From positions 50,277,569 through 50,341,568 of the forward strand of contig CM042085.1 in NCBI GenBank assembly GCA_023512835.1: DNA of 64,000 bases. The letters run 5' to 3'. Source of the DNA: Taxillus chinensis (Eukaryota > Streptophyta > Magnoliopsida > Santalales > Loranthaceae). The position numbers were made by a program, and so were the translations under genes. A model generated the notes under the pieces. It did no database searches. It was not told the origin of the DNA and worked only from the letters and a program-made list of their open reading frames with translations. Shown here piece after piece: positions 1 through 9,858 of this stretch; the first letter of the stretch is position 1; each line of letters starts with the position of its first letter.

Positions 1-119
1 GTAACTTCAGTATAATACTTAAAAATGTGTAGATGGGTATGGGTTACAATGTAAATAGTCCAGTCCAGTGAAACTTGAACTGCTCTAGAACTGCACTGCC
101 CAACTACTCGAGACACCCT

Positions 120-245
120 GCTCGAGACACCTTGCTCGACGCTGCTCAACACTCTAGGCTCGCGCAACATGCTCAACGCTCCCTGCTCGAGGCTCCTGCT
201 CGAGGCTCCTGCTCGATGCTCTGCTCGAGGCTAGCCTCGAGCAAT
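120..245. repeat. CTCGAG-rich short tandem repeats
   Basis: Degenerate short units built on GCTCGAGGCTCCT and GCTCGACGCTGCTC repeat about ten times inside the LTR fragment. In the predicted minus-strand transcript they lie downstream of the donor-like site at 539, where tandem repeats also occur in the LTRs of element III and the solo LTR. Confidence 0.6.
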
Positions 246-670
246 TACCCAGTCGCGAACTGTCAACTGCGTTCTTCCCGATTTCGGCCCGAAACTCAAT
301 TATACCCATTAAATCTCCATTTTTAAGCACTAATTCATCCCACTAATGGCTTTCTAGCTCATCCTAGCCATCTTAGGCTACCAAAACAACATCAATTCAT
401 ACAAAAACAACAAAAATCGAGTTTCTCAAACTCTAGGGTTCATACTTCCAATTCCACAAATTGGGGGTTAATTAACATGTTTTAGCTACTCTAACAAGTA
501 TAATCAATGATATAGGAGTGAGAAGAATGAATCCCCTACCTCGACTTTGGCCGATTTGAGCTCCGGATCGTCAATTCCTCTTTTCCCCCTTCTCTTTCTC
601 TCTCCTCTTCTCTTTCTCTCTCTAGAAAGGCAAGCACGTAAAACACTTAGGGATTTGAGTTCTTCACTGC

Positions 671-680
671 CTATTTATAC
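671..680 (-). promoter_or_regulatory. TATA box of left-edge LTR
   Basis: GTATAAATAG on the minus strand, about 130 nt upstream of the donor-like GTAGGGG. The same spacing is seen in the other chromovirus LTRs of the window. Confidence 0.5.
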
Positions 681-705
681 TTTCCCACATTTAATTCATT
701 AAAAT

Positions 706-940
706 ATCAAAATTCCCTCACAGGGTCCTGACTCCAAATCGAGCCCAATTACTGTCAAAATGCTCCGTTTAACGAGTACATCACTGTATTGAGGTTTGTT
801 TTTCCAAATAAGCCCTCGAATATAAAGTCACCTGACCATACTACAAAAATCCCAAAATTAGCTTTTCGGGGCTCTGACTCCAAATCGGGCCCACTCACAG
901 TCAAAACTCTCTATTCGACGAATACGTCGTCGTACTGATA
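706..940 (-). repeat. Duplicated U3 block (two ~90 bp copies)
   Basis: Two diverged direct copies at about 706-796 and 850-940 share CTGACTCCAAATCG followed by GGCCCA/AGCCCA, then a CTGTCAAAA or CAGTCAAAA stretch and an ACGA-rich tail. They lie upstream of the TATA box on the minus strand, as expected for reiterated U3 enhancer-type modules. Confidence 0.6.
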
Positions 941-965
941 TTCACATCCCTTGATGTGCATTCCA

Positions 966-1979
966 TCATATGGCTCTCTCCCAAAACGCCAAACACGGGT
1001 CCTTACAGTATGTTATAGAGTATCTTGGCATCCAGGGAGCAATCCAGACGATGTCTTCTTCCTTTAAGTCCTGCAGCTTCTTCTTCCAGTCTTCAACTCC
1101 TTTGGGCAGAATCCACTTACTGAGCAGGATGTCCAATAGTGTGGTATAAGGCAACTGGTATACCGATGTGAAGTTGGGGATAGCACAGGGGAGATGTCCC
1201 TTTAGCCAAGTGCAGAAAAGTGGTAAGCAGCCAGTGAACTGTCCAGAACCACGAGTTCTCAGATCGGAAAGGGAACGGATAGTATCTGCTAAGATAGCCA
1301 TGGTGAGATCACAACCTTGCACCACTTGCCGCACCACGTCAATGACTGCCCTGTCTACATATGCCGAGATGCGCGAAAAAATGACTAACCCGTAGATGGC
1401 TAGGGTCAAAAGCCGATGAAATCCTATTTCTGTAGTGGTCAACATAACCTCCTAGATAGTTTCCCATGATAGCTGCTCTCGCCCCTTGCGGTTTACCAGA
1501 AAAGGTGCTTTCCAAATTGGGACCTCCATCATGTCAGTAAAAGTTCTTCGTCCCGCCCTTCTTGGATCAGGTAAGTAAACTTTCCTTCGGTGATCTTCTG
1601 GTATGTCAAGCAGTCTTCTATATTCGTCTACAGTAGGAACAAGGTTAATGCCATTGAAGTTGAAGCATTTACGCCTTGGCTCCCAAAAGTGAAGTGCAGC
1701 TTGGAGCATGTCTCTATCAACTGGTAAGTCGGTTAAATGCAGTAAATCGCCAAATTGTCAGACATAAGCAATCTTTCTTTCATCCGCCCACTAACTCCAC
1801 TTGGCCCATAACTCACTAGTGAAGTCTTGTGAAAATTCTACTATGACCCGATCTGCCTTGTGCAACTCTCCCGGTGGAAAGTCTCATAGACGGCGTTGGA
1901 TTTCACTGGATGCTTGAGCCACTTCAGTAGCAGTCTCCTTCTCCCATACACCCTCTAACAGATGACTAAATGTTGCCAT
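966..1979 (-). pseudogene. DUF7745-like retroelement ORF, broken
   Basis: One minus-strand frame from the ATG at 1979 to a stop at 966, interrupted by TAG/TGA codons (for example at 1452-1454) but without a frameshift. I recognise the plant retroelement-associated DUF7745 family: a central FWEPRRKCFNFNG stretch followed by VPTVDEYRRLL, a later hydrophobic LAIYGLVIF segment, AILADTIRSL, and the WLKGHLPC region. The biochemical role of the family is not established. It lies directly after the Arg-type primer site at 2586-2604, where Tat/Ogre-type elements carry an extra ORF upstream of gag. About 310 codons remain before the stop. The C-terminal part of the family is missing, probably through truncation at the left LTR fragment. 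Confidence 0.6.
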
Positions 1980-2585
1980 GCACCCTATATGAATGACATG
2001 ATATGCAATATGGGAGAGTTAGGAGAGCAAAAAGAACTATATATAGAATAAACAAATAAAAAATATTGACATTTTAAACAAATAAGCGATGTCTTAATGC
2101 AGTTACCCTGCAACACCAAGATTAGCATGGCATGCTTAGTCATACAACATGTGGGTCGGTGTGCCCCTAATGGGCCATGATTTCTCACCCTATCTTATTC
2201 GTTGGTCCCCAAGCTTCCTCTCTAGAGGGCTCCGTACACCATGGGATTTACCGGAGGGAGGCCTTAAAAGGACCTCAAGCCTGAGTGAGGAGTCCGGGGT
2301 CCCTTCACGGATAATGATCAACACTCAGGACACCCTAATAAATCCTGCTAACCTAAACTGTGATAGAAACCCAGGTAGAAGGTTTATGCATGAATGCAAC
2401 GATTTAGGGAAAGCGATAAAACACGACTATCATGGTATTAAAGCGCGTAAATCAAAACTATCATGCAACAACGATTAAACGCAGTAAATAAATCGATTAA
2501 ATAAAAAATGAAACAATGAAAGAATTAAAAAATGTAAAACAATGAACAAAACTCCTAATCCTAATCCTAGGCCTAACTCTCTAAG
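1980..2585 (-). other. 5' leader of Tat/Ogre-like element
   Basis: Non-coding stretch between the DUF7745-like ORF and the primer site. ORFs here are short and lack recognisable motifs. No promoter or RNA gene was recognised. Confidence 0.4.
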
Positions 2586-2604
2586 TGTCCCCTGCGGAGT
2601 CGCC
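2586..2604 (-). other. Primer binding site, Arg-tRNA type
   Basis: Read on the minus strand the site is TGGCGACTCCGCAGGGGAC, the form used by Tat/Ogre-type gypsy elements that prime from tRNA-Arg. It follows a GACA LTR end at 2607 with a two-base GC spacer. Confidence 0.65.
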
Positions 2605-2606
2605 AG

Positions 2607-3575
2607 CTGTCGTCACCGGATTTCATCCGGGAGGGAAACTGCTTTTGGGGTGCAGTTCCCCCCAACCTTCATCCGAATGGTGATGAAAATACGGAGTCGC
2701 CACCAACCGTTTTTGGGGTGCGGTTGGCCACCTAAAAGGAAATTAATCTATGCCGCTAGGGGTGGGCTCAGGAGTTTGTTACGCGTGGGGAAGGACAAAC
2801 ACCCCCACAGCGCCCTTTCGATACCTATCTTAAGATTGGGAGGTTTCTAACTTGTTTTAAGTGTTGTTTAAAGTTAGCTAATCTTAGGATGACATTGAAT
2901 TCGCATATAGCCTAAAGGTCTATTGTTTTTATTTCCTATGTCATTTGTTGAAGTAAAATAAAGTTTAATTTGTTCTAAGTGTCTAAAGGGAGTCCTAGCA
3001 ATTCGATTTGTCCAACTTTTATTTGTTAAATTCAATTTAGTCCTAAACTCCTAAAGGAAACCCTATGATTTGTTCTAAGTTAAAACTTAAATCTATAATA
3101 GAATCAAAGTTACATTTTTTTTAAAAAGATCGCACGCTATTAAAGGTAAAAAGCAAAAAAATCTAAGCGTTAGGAAAGTTTTAAACACATATTAAAATTA
3201 AACTAAGATGATCTAAAAGGTTTTTTTGTTAAATGGTAAAGGAAAACAAAAAGGCAAATAATGAAAAACACGATTGAGTTTGAAAAGTTTGTTTGCTTGC
3301 TTTTTTTTGTTCTTTTTTTTTGTTTTTTTTATTTTTTGAAAACGTTTTATGTTTACTTGTCTAAAAGTTTTTTTTTTAAACAATTTTTTCTCTTTTTTTT
3401 AAATGCAAAAATAATAAAAACAAGTGATGTGTGTGATAATGTGTCATCCACAAAAACAAAACAAAACAAAAAAAAACAAGCCAACACTCTCTCTCTTTTT
3501 TTGTTTGCTCTTTTTTTCACTTTTCTCTTCTTCTTTTTTGTTTGCTCTCTCTTTTTTTTTTTTTTTTACTATACT
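2607..3575 (-). mobile_element. 5' LTR (partial) of a Tat/Ogre-like element
   Basis: On the minus strand this segment ends in GACA next to the Arg-type primer site, so it is the U5 side of a 5' LTR. Its 5' part is lost where element IV starts at 3576. A second TGGCGACTCCG occurs at about 2693-2703. The part at 3296-3570 is a pyrimidine-rich low-complexity tract (long T runs, CT runs). ORFs there are translations of that tract, not genes. Confidence 0.55.
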
Positions 3576-3905
3576 TGTCATGCCCCCGGATTCTGAGCAC
3601 TCACAGAACCAGAAATGCGACTTCCCTGCGCCCACTCCAGGGGTCGAGGGGTTGGTGACTGTTTCAACCCTGTACAATACTACAACGGGGGTAGCATTGT
3701 ACTTACTAATAATCCAATGAAACATACCAGTCGTTGAGAAGTATATCTGCAAATAATATTACTAAAGTGCAGCCAATCAAGTTGTACAATTGTCACGGAC
3801 CCTTGTTCGGAAATTAATAGAAAATAAATAAAGTCTATAGGAGAAATCCTACACGAAGATTTCCCGACCCGCTCCGCTGTGGCTCCAAAAGCTACTCCCT
3901 ACAAC

Positions 3906-5265
3906 CTGTAGGAAGAGAAATAAAGTAGGGTGAGCATGTATGCTCAGTAGGTGATCCCTATCTCCATTATCCCTGTACATAAATTCTTAGATCTAAATGC
4001 TCAGTGTATGCTTGTGTCAGTGTAGTGTTCTACTCTACCACCGAGGGCCTATGTTAAGCACTCAAAATCAAACCTCCCATTTCATTTATTTACAACGAGC
4101 AACGAACATATCACAATCATGTCACCAAACTATTGACGTTACAACCCAACCATCCATATCCGCACAACCGACCCCAAGGGATCATATATTTCTTTTCCCA
4201 ATAGTCGTATGTGTCTCTGTTGACAACCTGCCACATACAGGACCTGGGTCAACCAGCCACTTAGGGGGACCTGTGGCCTCTTGCCTGCCCTAGGTGGGAC
4301 CTGCGGTTACCCAAACAACTTCCACAACCCAACTACCAACACACATATACCCAAACAACAAGCACGACATGTAAAAAAAATTAACATGTGCAATATATAA
4401 AGTATTGCAAGCATTTAAATCACCAAACAAAATTTAATATCACAGTTCCATATTTAGATCAGCAACAGTCTCAAGCCAAAATATTTATAAGTTCAACCCT
4501 ACGAAACCTTTATTTTTAAAACTTATGTCAATCCCTAACGAAATTTCCCACGTTTTCAGCCCTATATAACTATTCGAACTTAAACATATATATACCTATG
4601 TATATATATATTCATATATCTATTTATATATATTTATATATCTATTTATATATATTTATATATAATATTTACCTAATTACATTTATATATCCAATTATAA
4701 CCATATATACATTACTTACCTAAATATATATATATATACCTATTTATAATTATTTATATATATATTATTATTATTTACCCTAATATATATATAAAAAAAA
4801 CAAGGGAGCATTGCTCCCTCTGGCCTCATGGTGCGCACGCAGGCGCACCCTGGCAACGGCGGCGGCTTAGATGCCGCCGCCCCTCTTCACCAGCCCAGCA
4901 CGGCGACGCACGGAACCGCCCGATCTCACGGAGACGCTCGGACTCACAGCGCACGGAAGCTCCAACGCGCGCGACGTCGCGCTGCCTCCCTGTCTCCCCC
5001 GTGCGGATCGCACCAACCCGGCCACGGCGACGCACAAAACCGCCGCCCGTGAAGCCGATGCTCACCCTTCCCTCTCCACGACAGCACGACGGTGCGATGG
5101 CAACACCTTGGGCCAACGCTTTCTCCTCCTTCCACGACGGCGTGCTGTGATGCCGACGCGAACGATTCAACCCACACCACGTCAAATCACGCAATGTACC
5201 CACACATTAAGTGATACAAAACACCCTTCGTGCAATAGGGTAGACAAGGAGCCGGAAACACCTAC
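3906..5265 (-). other. Predicted intron inside element IV left LTR
   Basis: The donor on the minus strand reads CCAG/GTAGGT with its G at 5265. The acceptor reads CTTCCTACAG/GTTG, ending at 3906. A TGCTCACC block lies about 30 nt before the acceptor, in the usual branch-site position. The same arrangement recurs in the LTRs of elements II, III and the solo LTR. Splicing is inferred from motifs only. Confidence 0.4.
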
Positions 5266-5375
5266 CTGGATTTGGTTTGGAAAGGTTGATTGAACAATCT
5301 GCTTCAAGCCCTTCTGCGTCTCTCTCACAAAGCTTGCACGCACAACGAATGTAGGGTTTAACCCTAGGTTCTCCC

Positions 5376-5385
5376 CTATTTATAC
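5376..5385 (-). promoter_or_regulatory. TATA box, element IV left LTR
   Basis: GTATAAATAG on the minus strand, about 110 nt upstream of the predicted donor. No ACGT palindrome is found upstream, unlike elements II and III. Confidence 0.6.
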
Positions 5386-5558
5386 CCATATACATACACT
5401 AATTAATTTATAATATTAGTCAAAGTAATAATTATAATATCAATAGTTTGATTAATAATAATTATAATAGTTAATAATAATAATTCACCACAATACATAA
5501 TAATAATAGATACAATTAATATCTATAGTTTATATTAAAATATCTACGGGCCTTTACA

Positions 5559-5576
5559 TCCTCCCCACCTTAGGAC
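5559..5576 (-). other. Polypurine tract of element IV
   Basis: Minus-strand GTCCTAAGGTGGGGAGGA directly abuts the left LTR, the position expected for plus-strand priming. It is preceded by the CTTTTC-GGGACGAAAAG sequence common to these chromoviruses. Confidence 0.7.
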
Positions 5577-5816
5577 TTTTCGTCCCTGAAAAGACAAGTC
5601 ATCCACTACGAGGTAGCACTACCCAGGCTAACAAAAGTATGCATAACTTAGCTCTAATTAACATGATAGACAAAATAACACCCATGAATAAGGTAACCAA
5701 CCGTACATCAAATCATACGCGACCAAGAATATTAACAACCATAAGCACAAACAAAAACAACAAAATTATCTATATCTGCCTCAACGCATAGTAAAGATCT
5801 TGACATCCTCCCCAAC
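5577..5816 (-). other. 3' untranslated interior of element IV
   Basis: Short non-coding stretch between the pol stop and the polypurine tract, repeated almost unchanged at about 47756-47995. No gene seen. Confidence 0.6.
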
Positions 5817-6111
5817 TCAGGACTGTTCGTCCTCGAATAGCTCGGGGTGAAGAACACGCATCTGACTCTCCCGCTCCCAGGTCTGCTCCTCCATATTACG
5901 GTGGCGCCACAAAACTCGGACCAACGGAATCGTCTTGCCTCGAAAAACCTACTCCCGCCGGTCTAAAATCTGAACTGGTGCCTCTACGACAGAACCATCA
6001 TCAGCTAGCTCTATCTCATGCCAATCAAGCACATGGGTAGGATCCGGGTAATATTTCCGTAACTGGGAGACATGGGAAACGTCATGAACACGAGCTAGCT
6101 CGGGTGGTAAC
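5817..6111 (-). pseudogene. Element IV pol C-terminus (integrase tail and chromodomain)
   Basis: Minus-strand C-terminal fragment of the chromovirus polyprotein. It includes the HVSQL...[15 protein letters not shown] linker after integrase and a chromodomain-like end with REQ or [16 protein letters not shown] and EEQTWERES residues, finishing FEDEQS then TGA at 5817. The N-terminal continuation lies at 35875 onward, because copia I inserted into the codons at 6107-6111. The sister copy at 47996-48409 has TAG where this copy keeps CAG in EEQTWERE. Confidence 0.75.
6107..6111. repeat. Target-site duplication of copia I (left copy)
   Basis: GTAAC here and again at 35875-35879, exactly flanking the TG...CA ends of the copia LTRs. 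Confidence 0.9.
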
Positions 6112-6312
6112 TGTTGGATCAAGCCCAGAATTTGGATAATGCTGATAAAGCCCTATGTAATTTGATCTGAGATCTTTTGTGTTTCTTTGATTGTTGCAGA
6201 AGATATGTTATTAATCCGGAGATACACTCGTGAGAGCAAAGCTAAGGACAGGATACATAATCCTGATCCGGACAAGAGTGAGTGTCGTCAAACACTTGGT
6301 AAATAACCAAGT

Positions 6313-6905
6313 CACCAATACATACGGAATAAGGAACATTCGTGCGGACTAAGAACTTAAAAGCTACGGATTATGGAAGCTACTCTTAATGCCTCAAACG
6401 GACTAAGTCAAACTGATGTGGAGTAAGAGTCTTGGTCTACAAGGTCGCACGAAGTTAAAGAGTCGACACGGAGTTAAAAGTTAAGTCTTCCCCTCAAGTG
6501 AACTAAAGTAGAGAAGACACGGAGTAAGGCATCCGAGTCTTTCATACATACGGAGTAAGGAAGTATTGCGGAATAAGGACCCAAGTCTTTATTTGCACGG
6601 AGTAAGGAAACTAGATGCGGAGTAAGGAATCCGGACCACTCACTCATGCGGAGTAAGGATGCGCTAGTACGGAGTAAGCCATCCGATCCTTTAAACTCGC
6701 ACGGAGTAGGAAACTTACATATGGAGTAAGGAACTTACATACGGAGTAAGGAAGCGCTGATACGGAATAAGCACTCCGACCTTCTCATTCACACGGAGTA
6801 AGGAAGCGCTGACACGGACTAAGGATTTCAGTACCAAATAGATACGGAGTAAGCAACCACTGACACGGAGTAAGGTTCCGAGCTTCGTTAGCAACAGAGT
6901 AAGCA
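6313..6905 (+). repeat. Dispersed CGGAGTAAGG repeats in copia LTR
   Basis: Roughly twenty copies of CGGAGTAAGG and close variants (CGGAATAAGG, CGGACTAAG) fill about 600 bp of U3. Some are arranged as 20 bp direct units GGAGTAAGGAACTTACATAT. The same array lies at about 34660-35265 in the 3' LTR. Confidence 0.85.
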
Positions 6906-7205
6906 AAATTACACCGGACCAAGAAGATGCTACTTCAACTTACCGCATTTAAAGTTATCAGCTCGTGGTGTCCCAATGTAAGACAAACTCGTTGAGAACC
7001 TGAAGAATCTTACACGTGGATCACCCGGATATGTGGACACAACTTTAATTATACTTGGGAACTCACAAAGGCACTTATGCTCTTCAAGCCCAAGATCTTG
7101 AGCTCCACAAACCGCAGCAGTCAAGGCAGAGAAATTACCGAGGAATAGTTAGTGCTGAACGCATTCCGGAACTACAAGTTCCAAGGGTGTCTCTTAGGAA
7201 TGTTT

Positions 7206-7214
7206 GTATAAATA
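7206..7214 (+). promoter_or_regulatory. TATA box, copia 5' LTR
   Basis: GTATAAATA in the 3' third of the LTR. The equivalent in the 3' LTR is at 35564-35572. Confidence 0.55.
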
Positions 7215-7498
7215 TTCATACTTGTACATTTGTGTAAGTAAGCGTGTAAGCGAGCCTAAATCAATCCTGTGTATGCACAAGAGTTCAAGAGATAATATAG
7301 GCTAGAGTGTGAATCCTTTTGTAAACAGAGTGTAAAAGAGTCTTGCTTCTATTTTGTTGTATTTATCTTTTGATAATAAAACAAAATACTTCCACTATCT
7401 GGTTATCTTCCGCAGTGATTCTCTCACTTAACTAGAGAATAAAAAAAGTTTGGATAAGAGCTTATTCACCCCCCTCTAGGCTCCAAGGGACCATCAAG

Positions 7499-7510
7499 TG
7501 GTATCAGAGC
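7499..7510 (+). other. Primer binding site of copia I (initiator Met tRNA)
   Basis: TGGTATCAGAGC, two bases after the LTR end. Confidence 0.9.
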
Positions 7511-7557
7511 AAGTTCTATTTGTTCTAAGTAGAGATCCCACTCTTTCACTCTCAGCA

Positions 7558-9858
7558 ATGGCCGAAGAAAGCAGTATGCTATTCAACACTCGCCTTAACT
7601 CCGGAGGTGCATAAGAGCCCATCCCGAATCGAAGCAGCAGCGAAAACGTCGACCCACCTCAACCTGCTACTGCCTCCACTGCTCAACCATGGAGTTCTGG
7701 TTTTACTCTGACAAAACCGCCCAAATTCACACCTGAGCTTTTCTCCCAGTGGAAAGCTCGCATGAAGATGTTCATGGTATGCCATGACCATCTCATGTGG
7801 CCCTATCTTCATCAGGAGATTCCAATTCCAATGACTATCGGAGAACATGGAGTTAGAAGGCCGAAGACGGATGCCGAACTTACCAACGATGAAAGAGGCT
7901 GGCAGTGCGTTAGCGAAAAGGCTCTGGCTTACGTTACATCGTCTTTGGATTCCGAGGCTTTCACGGACGTCCAGGGCTGCACTTCAGCAAAAGCTATCTG
8001 GGATAAACTGACAATCCTCTATGAGGGGAGTCAGTCCCAGATGCAAAATGTGATATGTGCTCTCAGACAGAATTTTGAAAGTTTCAATCACAAACCTGGC
8101 GAATCCCTTGAGAGCATCTATCAGAGATTTGGCAAGCTCATTCTAGAGCTAAAAACTGTCAATGAACACTACACTCAGTCTCAAATAAATGACAAGTTCT
8201 TCCGATCCTTGCCGGATCGCTACTACTCCAAGCAGCTCTAGATGCAAGCTGACAAAAACTGGCCGTTTACTGCCCTTGAGGAAATATACGGAGAGCTTCG
8301 GACTCATGAGGTCAGATTCAGATACACTGACCGTGATGAGAAGATAGCTCAGAAAGAAAAAGGGGTAGCCCTCAAAGCTACGGAATGCTCCAGTAATCAT
8401 CAAGAGGATGATACGGATGAGTCAGAGAATTCTGACTCAGACGCAGAAGAGGAAATAGCTCTTCTTGTTAAATCCTTTGAACGATTCCTTCGGAAAAGCA
8501 GAAAAGGATTCAGAAGAGGCTCCTCATCATCTAGAAGGAAGGAACGATCGGAGTCAAGCTCCCAAGAATGCTTTAACTGTGGGAAACCCGGTCACTAGGC
8601 CAAGGAATGCAGATCCAAACCTAATACGGTAGAGAAAAGTGACAAGGTTACTCCTCGACGTGCCACCTCAGACAACAGCAAAAACAAGAGGAAGGCGTTC
8701 GTGACAAAGTACATCAGTGGCTCGGAAGAAGAGGAGGAATCCTCGGATGATGAGCCAACTCCTAAGCCGAACGTCTGCCTCTTGGCCAATACTGAGGTAC
8801 CTTCTATCTCTGAACTCATGAGTAAAATAAAATCTCTTGTTACTGAACATGATCATGAAAAAAATGAGAGACTAATAATTACTCAAATGTACAAAGATAT
8901 GGAAAGTCAGAATAAACGTCTTGAATTTACTATTGCTAGACTTAAAAAAGACATAGCTGACTTCAGAGGAAAAGAAGCTTGGTATCACGATCTAAGGGCT
9001 GAAAATCATCTGCTTAATACCAATATCTCAGGCCTAAAAGTTATTGTAAAAAGACTCGAGAATGAACTAAAACAGGAAAAGGAAATAAATCACAAGTAGC
9101 TTAAATCCGGGGAAATAACCTCTTCATTTAGGACTGATCCGGATAATGTTCAAGTCAAACCTGGCCTAGGCTCAGAATCATCAACCTCCAATGCTCAAGC
9201 TACTGAGTGTCCTCCGGATTTCACTCCAAAACTAACCAGCTTATATCCTGTTAGTACGTCTAAACCGTTGGATGGTTTCATTTCAGGTGGCACCATAGTT
9301 TATGACTGTGGAGTTGAGGTCATTCTTGCACTTCCCGAAGCAGTAGCACCCGTAACTAATGATGAAGGGAAGGCTGCTGCAGTTAAAGCCAAAACTGTAG
9401 CACCCAAAAAGAAAGGAAAGTCTAAGGCTAACGCATCTAGGGCCAAGAGCGCGTCACCCAAACGCAATGGATTAGGCCACAGGGAACAGAGTAGAAAGTC
9501 TGTAAAATCTAAAACACCTGTATCCCCTGTTTGTACTCCACATTATAGTGTCTGTTCCATCTGTAGGGAAATAGGTCATTATCACTATGAATGTTGGAGT
9601 TTATCTGATAACTGGCTTTGTAATCAAATTCGTACCAATAAAGATCAGTTCAATAAAAAGGGTTCTTCGAGCAAAACAAAAGCTAAACCTCAAAGAAGTA
9701 TCTCTCCCAAGATAACCCAAATAAAAGAAGCAGCTGAAACTAACCAATTAAAGTCAACTTGGAGAGCTAAAAGTCCTAGCAAAGTCAAATCCGGAACTAT
9801 TGGCATTATTGCTGTTCTTTCTAACCGCCCGAAACAAGTTTGGGCACCAAAAGTGTAA
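7558..9858 (+). pseudogene. Copia I gag, broken by in-frame stops
   Basis: One continuous plus-strand frame from ATG 7558, with stops at 7612-7614, 8239-8241, 8596-8598, 9097-9099 and 9856-9858 but no frameshift. The product is the capsid/nucleocapsid precursor. The copia gag core is visible at 7762-8240 (LTSSL..EAF, AIWDKLTILYEG, YQRFGKLI). The first CCHC zinc knuckle, CFNCGKPGH at about 8569-8610, has a stop inserted between its His and last Cys. A coiled region rich in K/E/N follows (about 8810-9096), then a basic region with a second CX2CX4HX4C motif (CSICREIGHYHYEC, about 9550-9595). The start was chosen for its position 48 nt after the primer site. Confidence 0.8.

Larger units (their letters stand above)
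1..960 (-). mobile_element. Tekay-like chromovirus LTR fragment (minus strand)
   Basis: No protein is encoded. Read on the minus strand, the segment has the same order of landmarks as the other chromovirus LTRs here: a U3 block with a GATTTGGAGTC core, a TATA box at 671-680, a CT-rich leader near 580-630 and a GTAGGGG donor-like site at 533-539. The U3 block resembles that of the 49860-52511 LTR. The left end is cut by the window. The right end has no clear terminal ACA and abuts a different element near 960, so this is a truncated LTR. Assignment is by similarity of landmarks, not by a matching partner LTR. Confidence 0.55.
3576..5558 (-). mobile_element. 3' LTR of element IV (left)
   Basis: 1983 bp, TG...CA on either strand, closely similar along its length to the LTR at 45751-47737. 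It contains an AT-rich stretch (4570-4795), a CpG-rich island (4810-5200), a TATA box at 5376-5385 and a predicted intron at 3906-5265. The GC-rich island gives overlapping ORFs on both strands in both LTR copies. None has a recognisable domain, so I treat them as leader sequence. Confidence 0.85.
6112..7496 (+). mobile_element. 5' LTR of copia I
   Basis: 1385 bp, starts TGTTGGATCAAG, ends GGGACCATCA. It differs from the 3' LTR (1425 bp) by one fewer 20 bp unit at 6703-6742 and by an indel near the 3' end (near 7430). The TATA box is at 7206-7214. Confidence 0.9.

Noticed and set aside
3261..3752. ORFs rich in Phe/Leu or Lys
   Set aside because: Translations of T-run and CT-run low-complexity sequence.
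4960..5180. Host gene exon suggested by GC-rich sequence
   Set aside because: It is an internal part of an LTR repeated at 47140-47345.
4826..5293. Overlapping ORFs on both strands in a GC-rich block of the element IV LTR
   Set aside because: Present in both LTRs (also 46998-47472) but no domain, open in several frames because of base composition, and located in the LTR leader.
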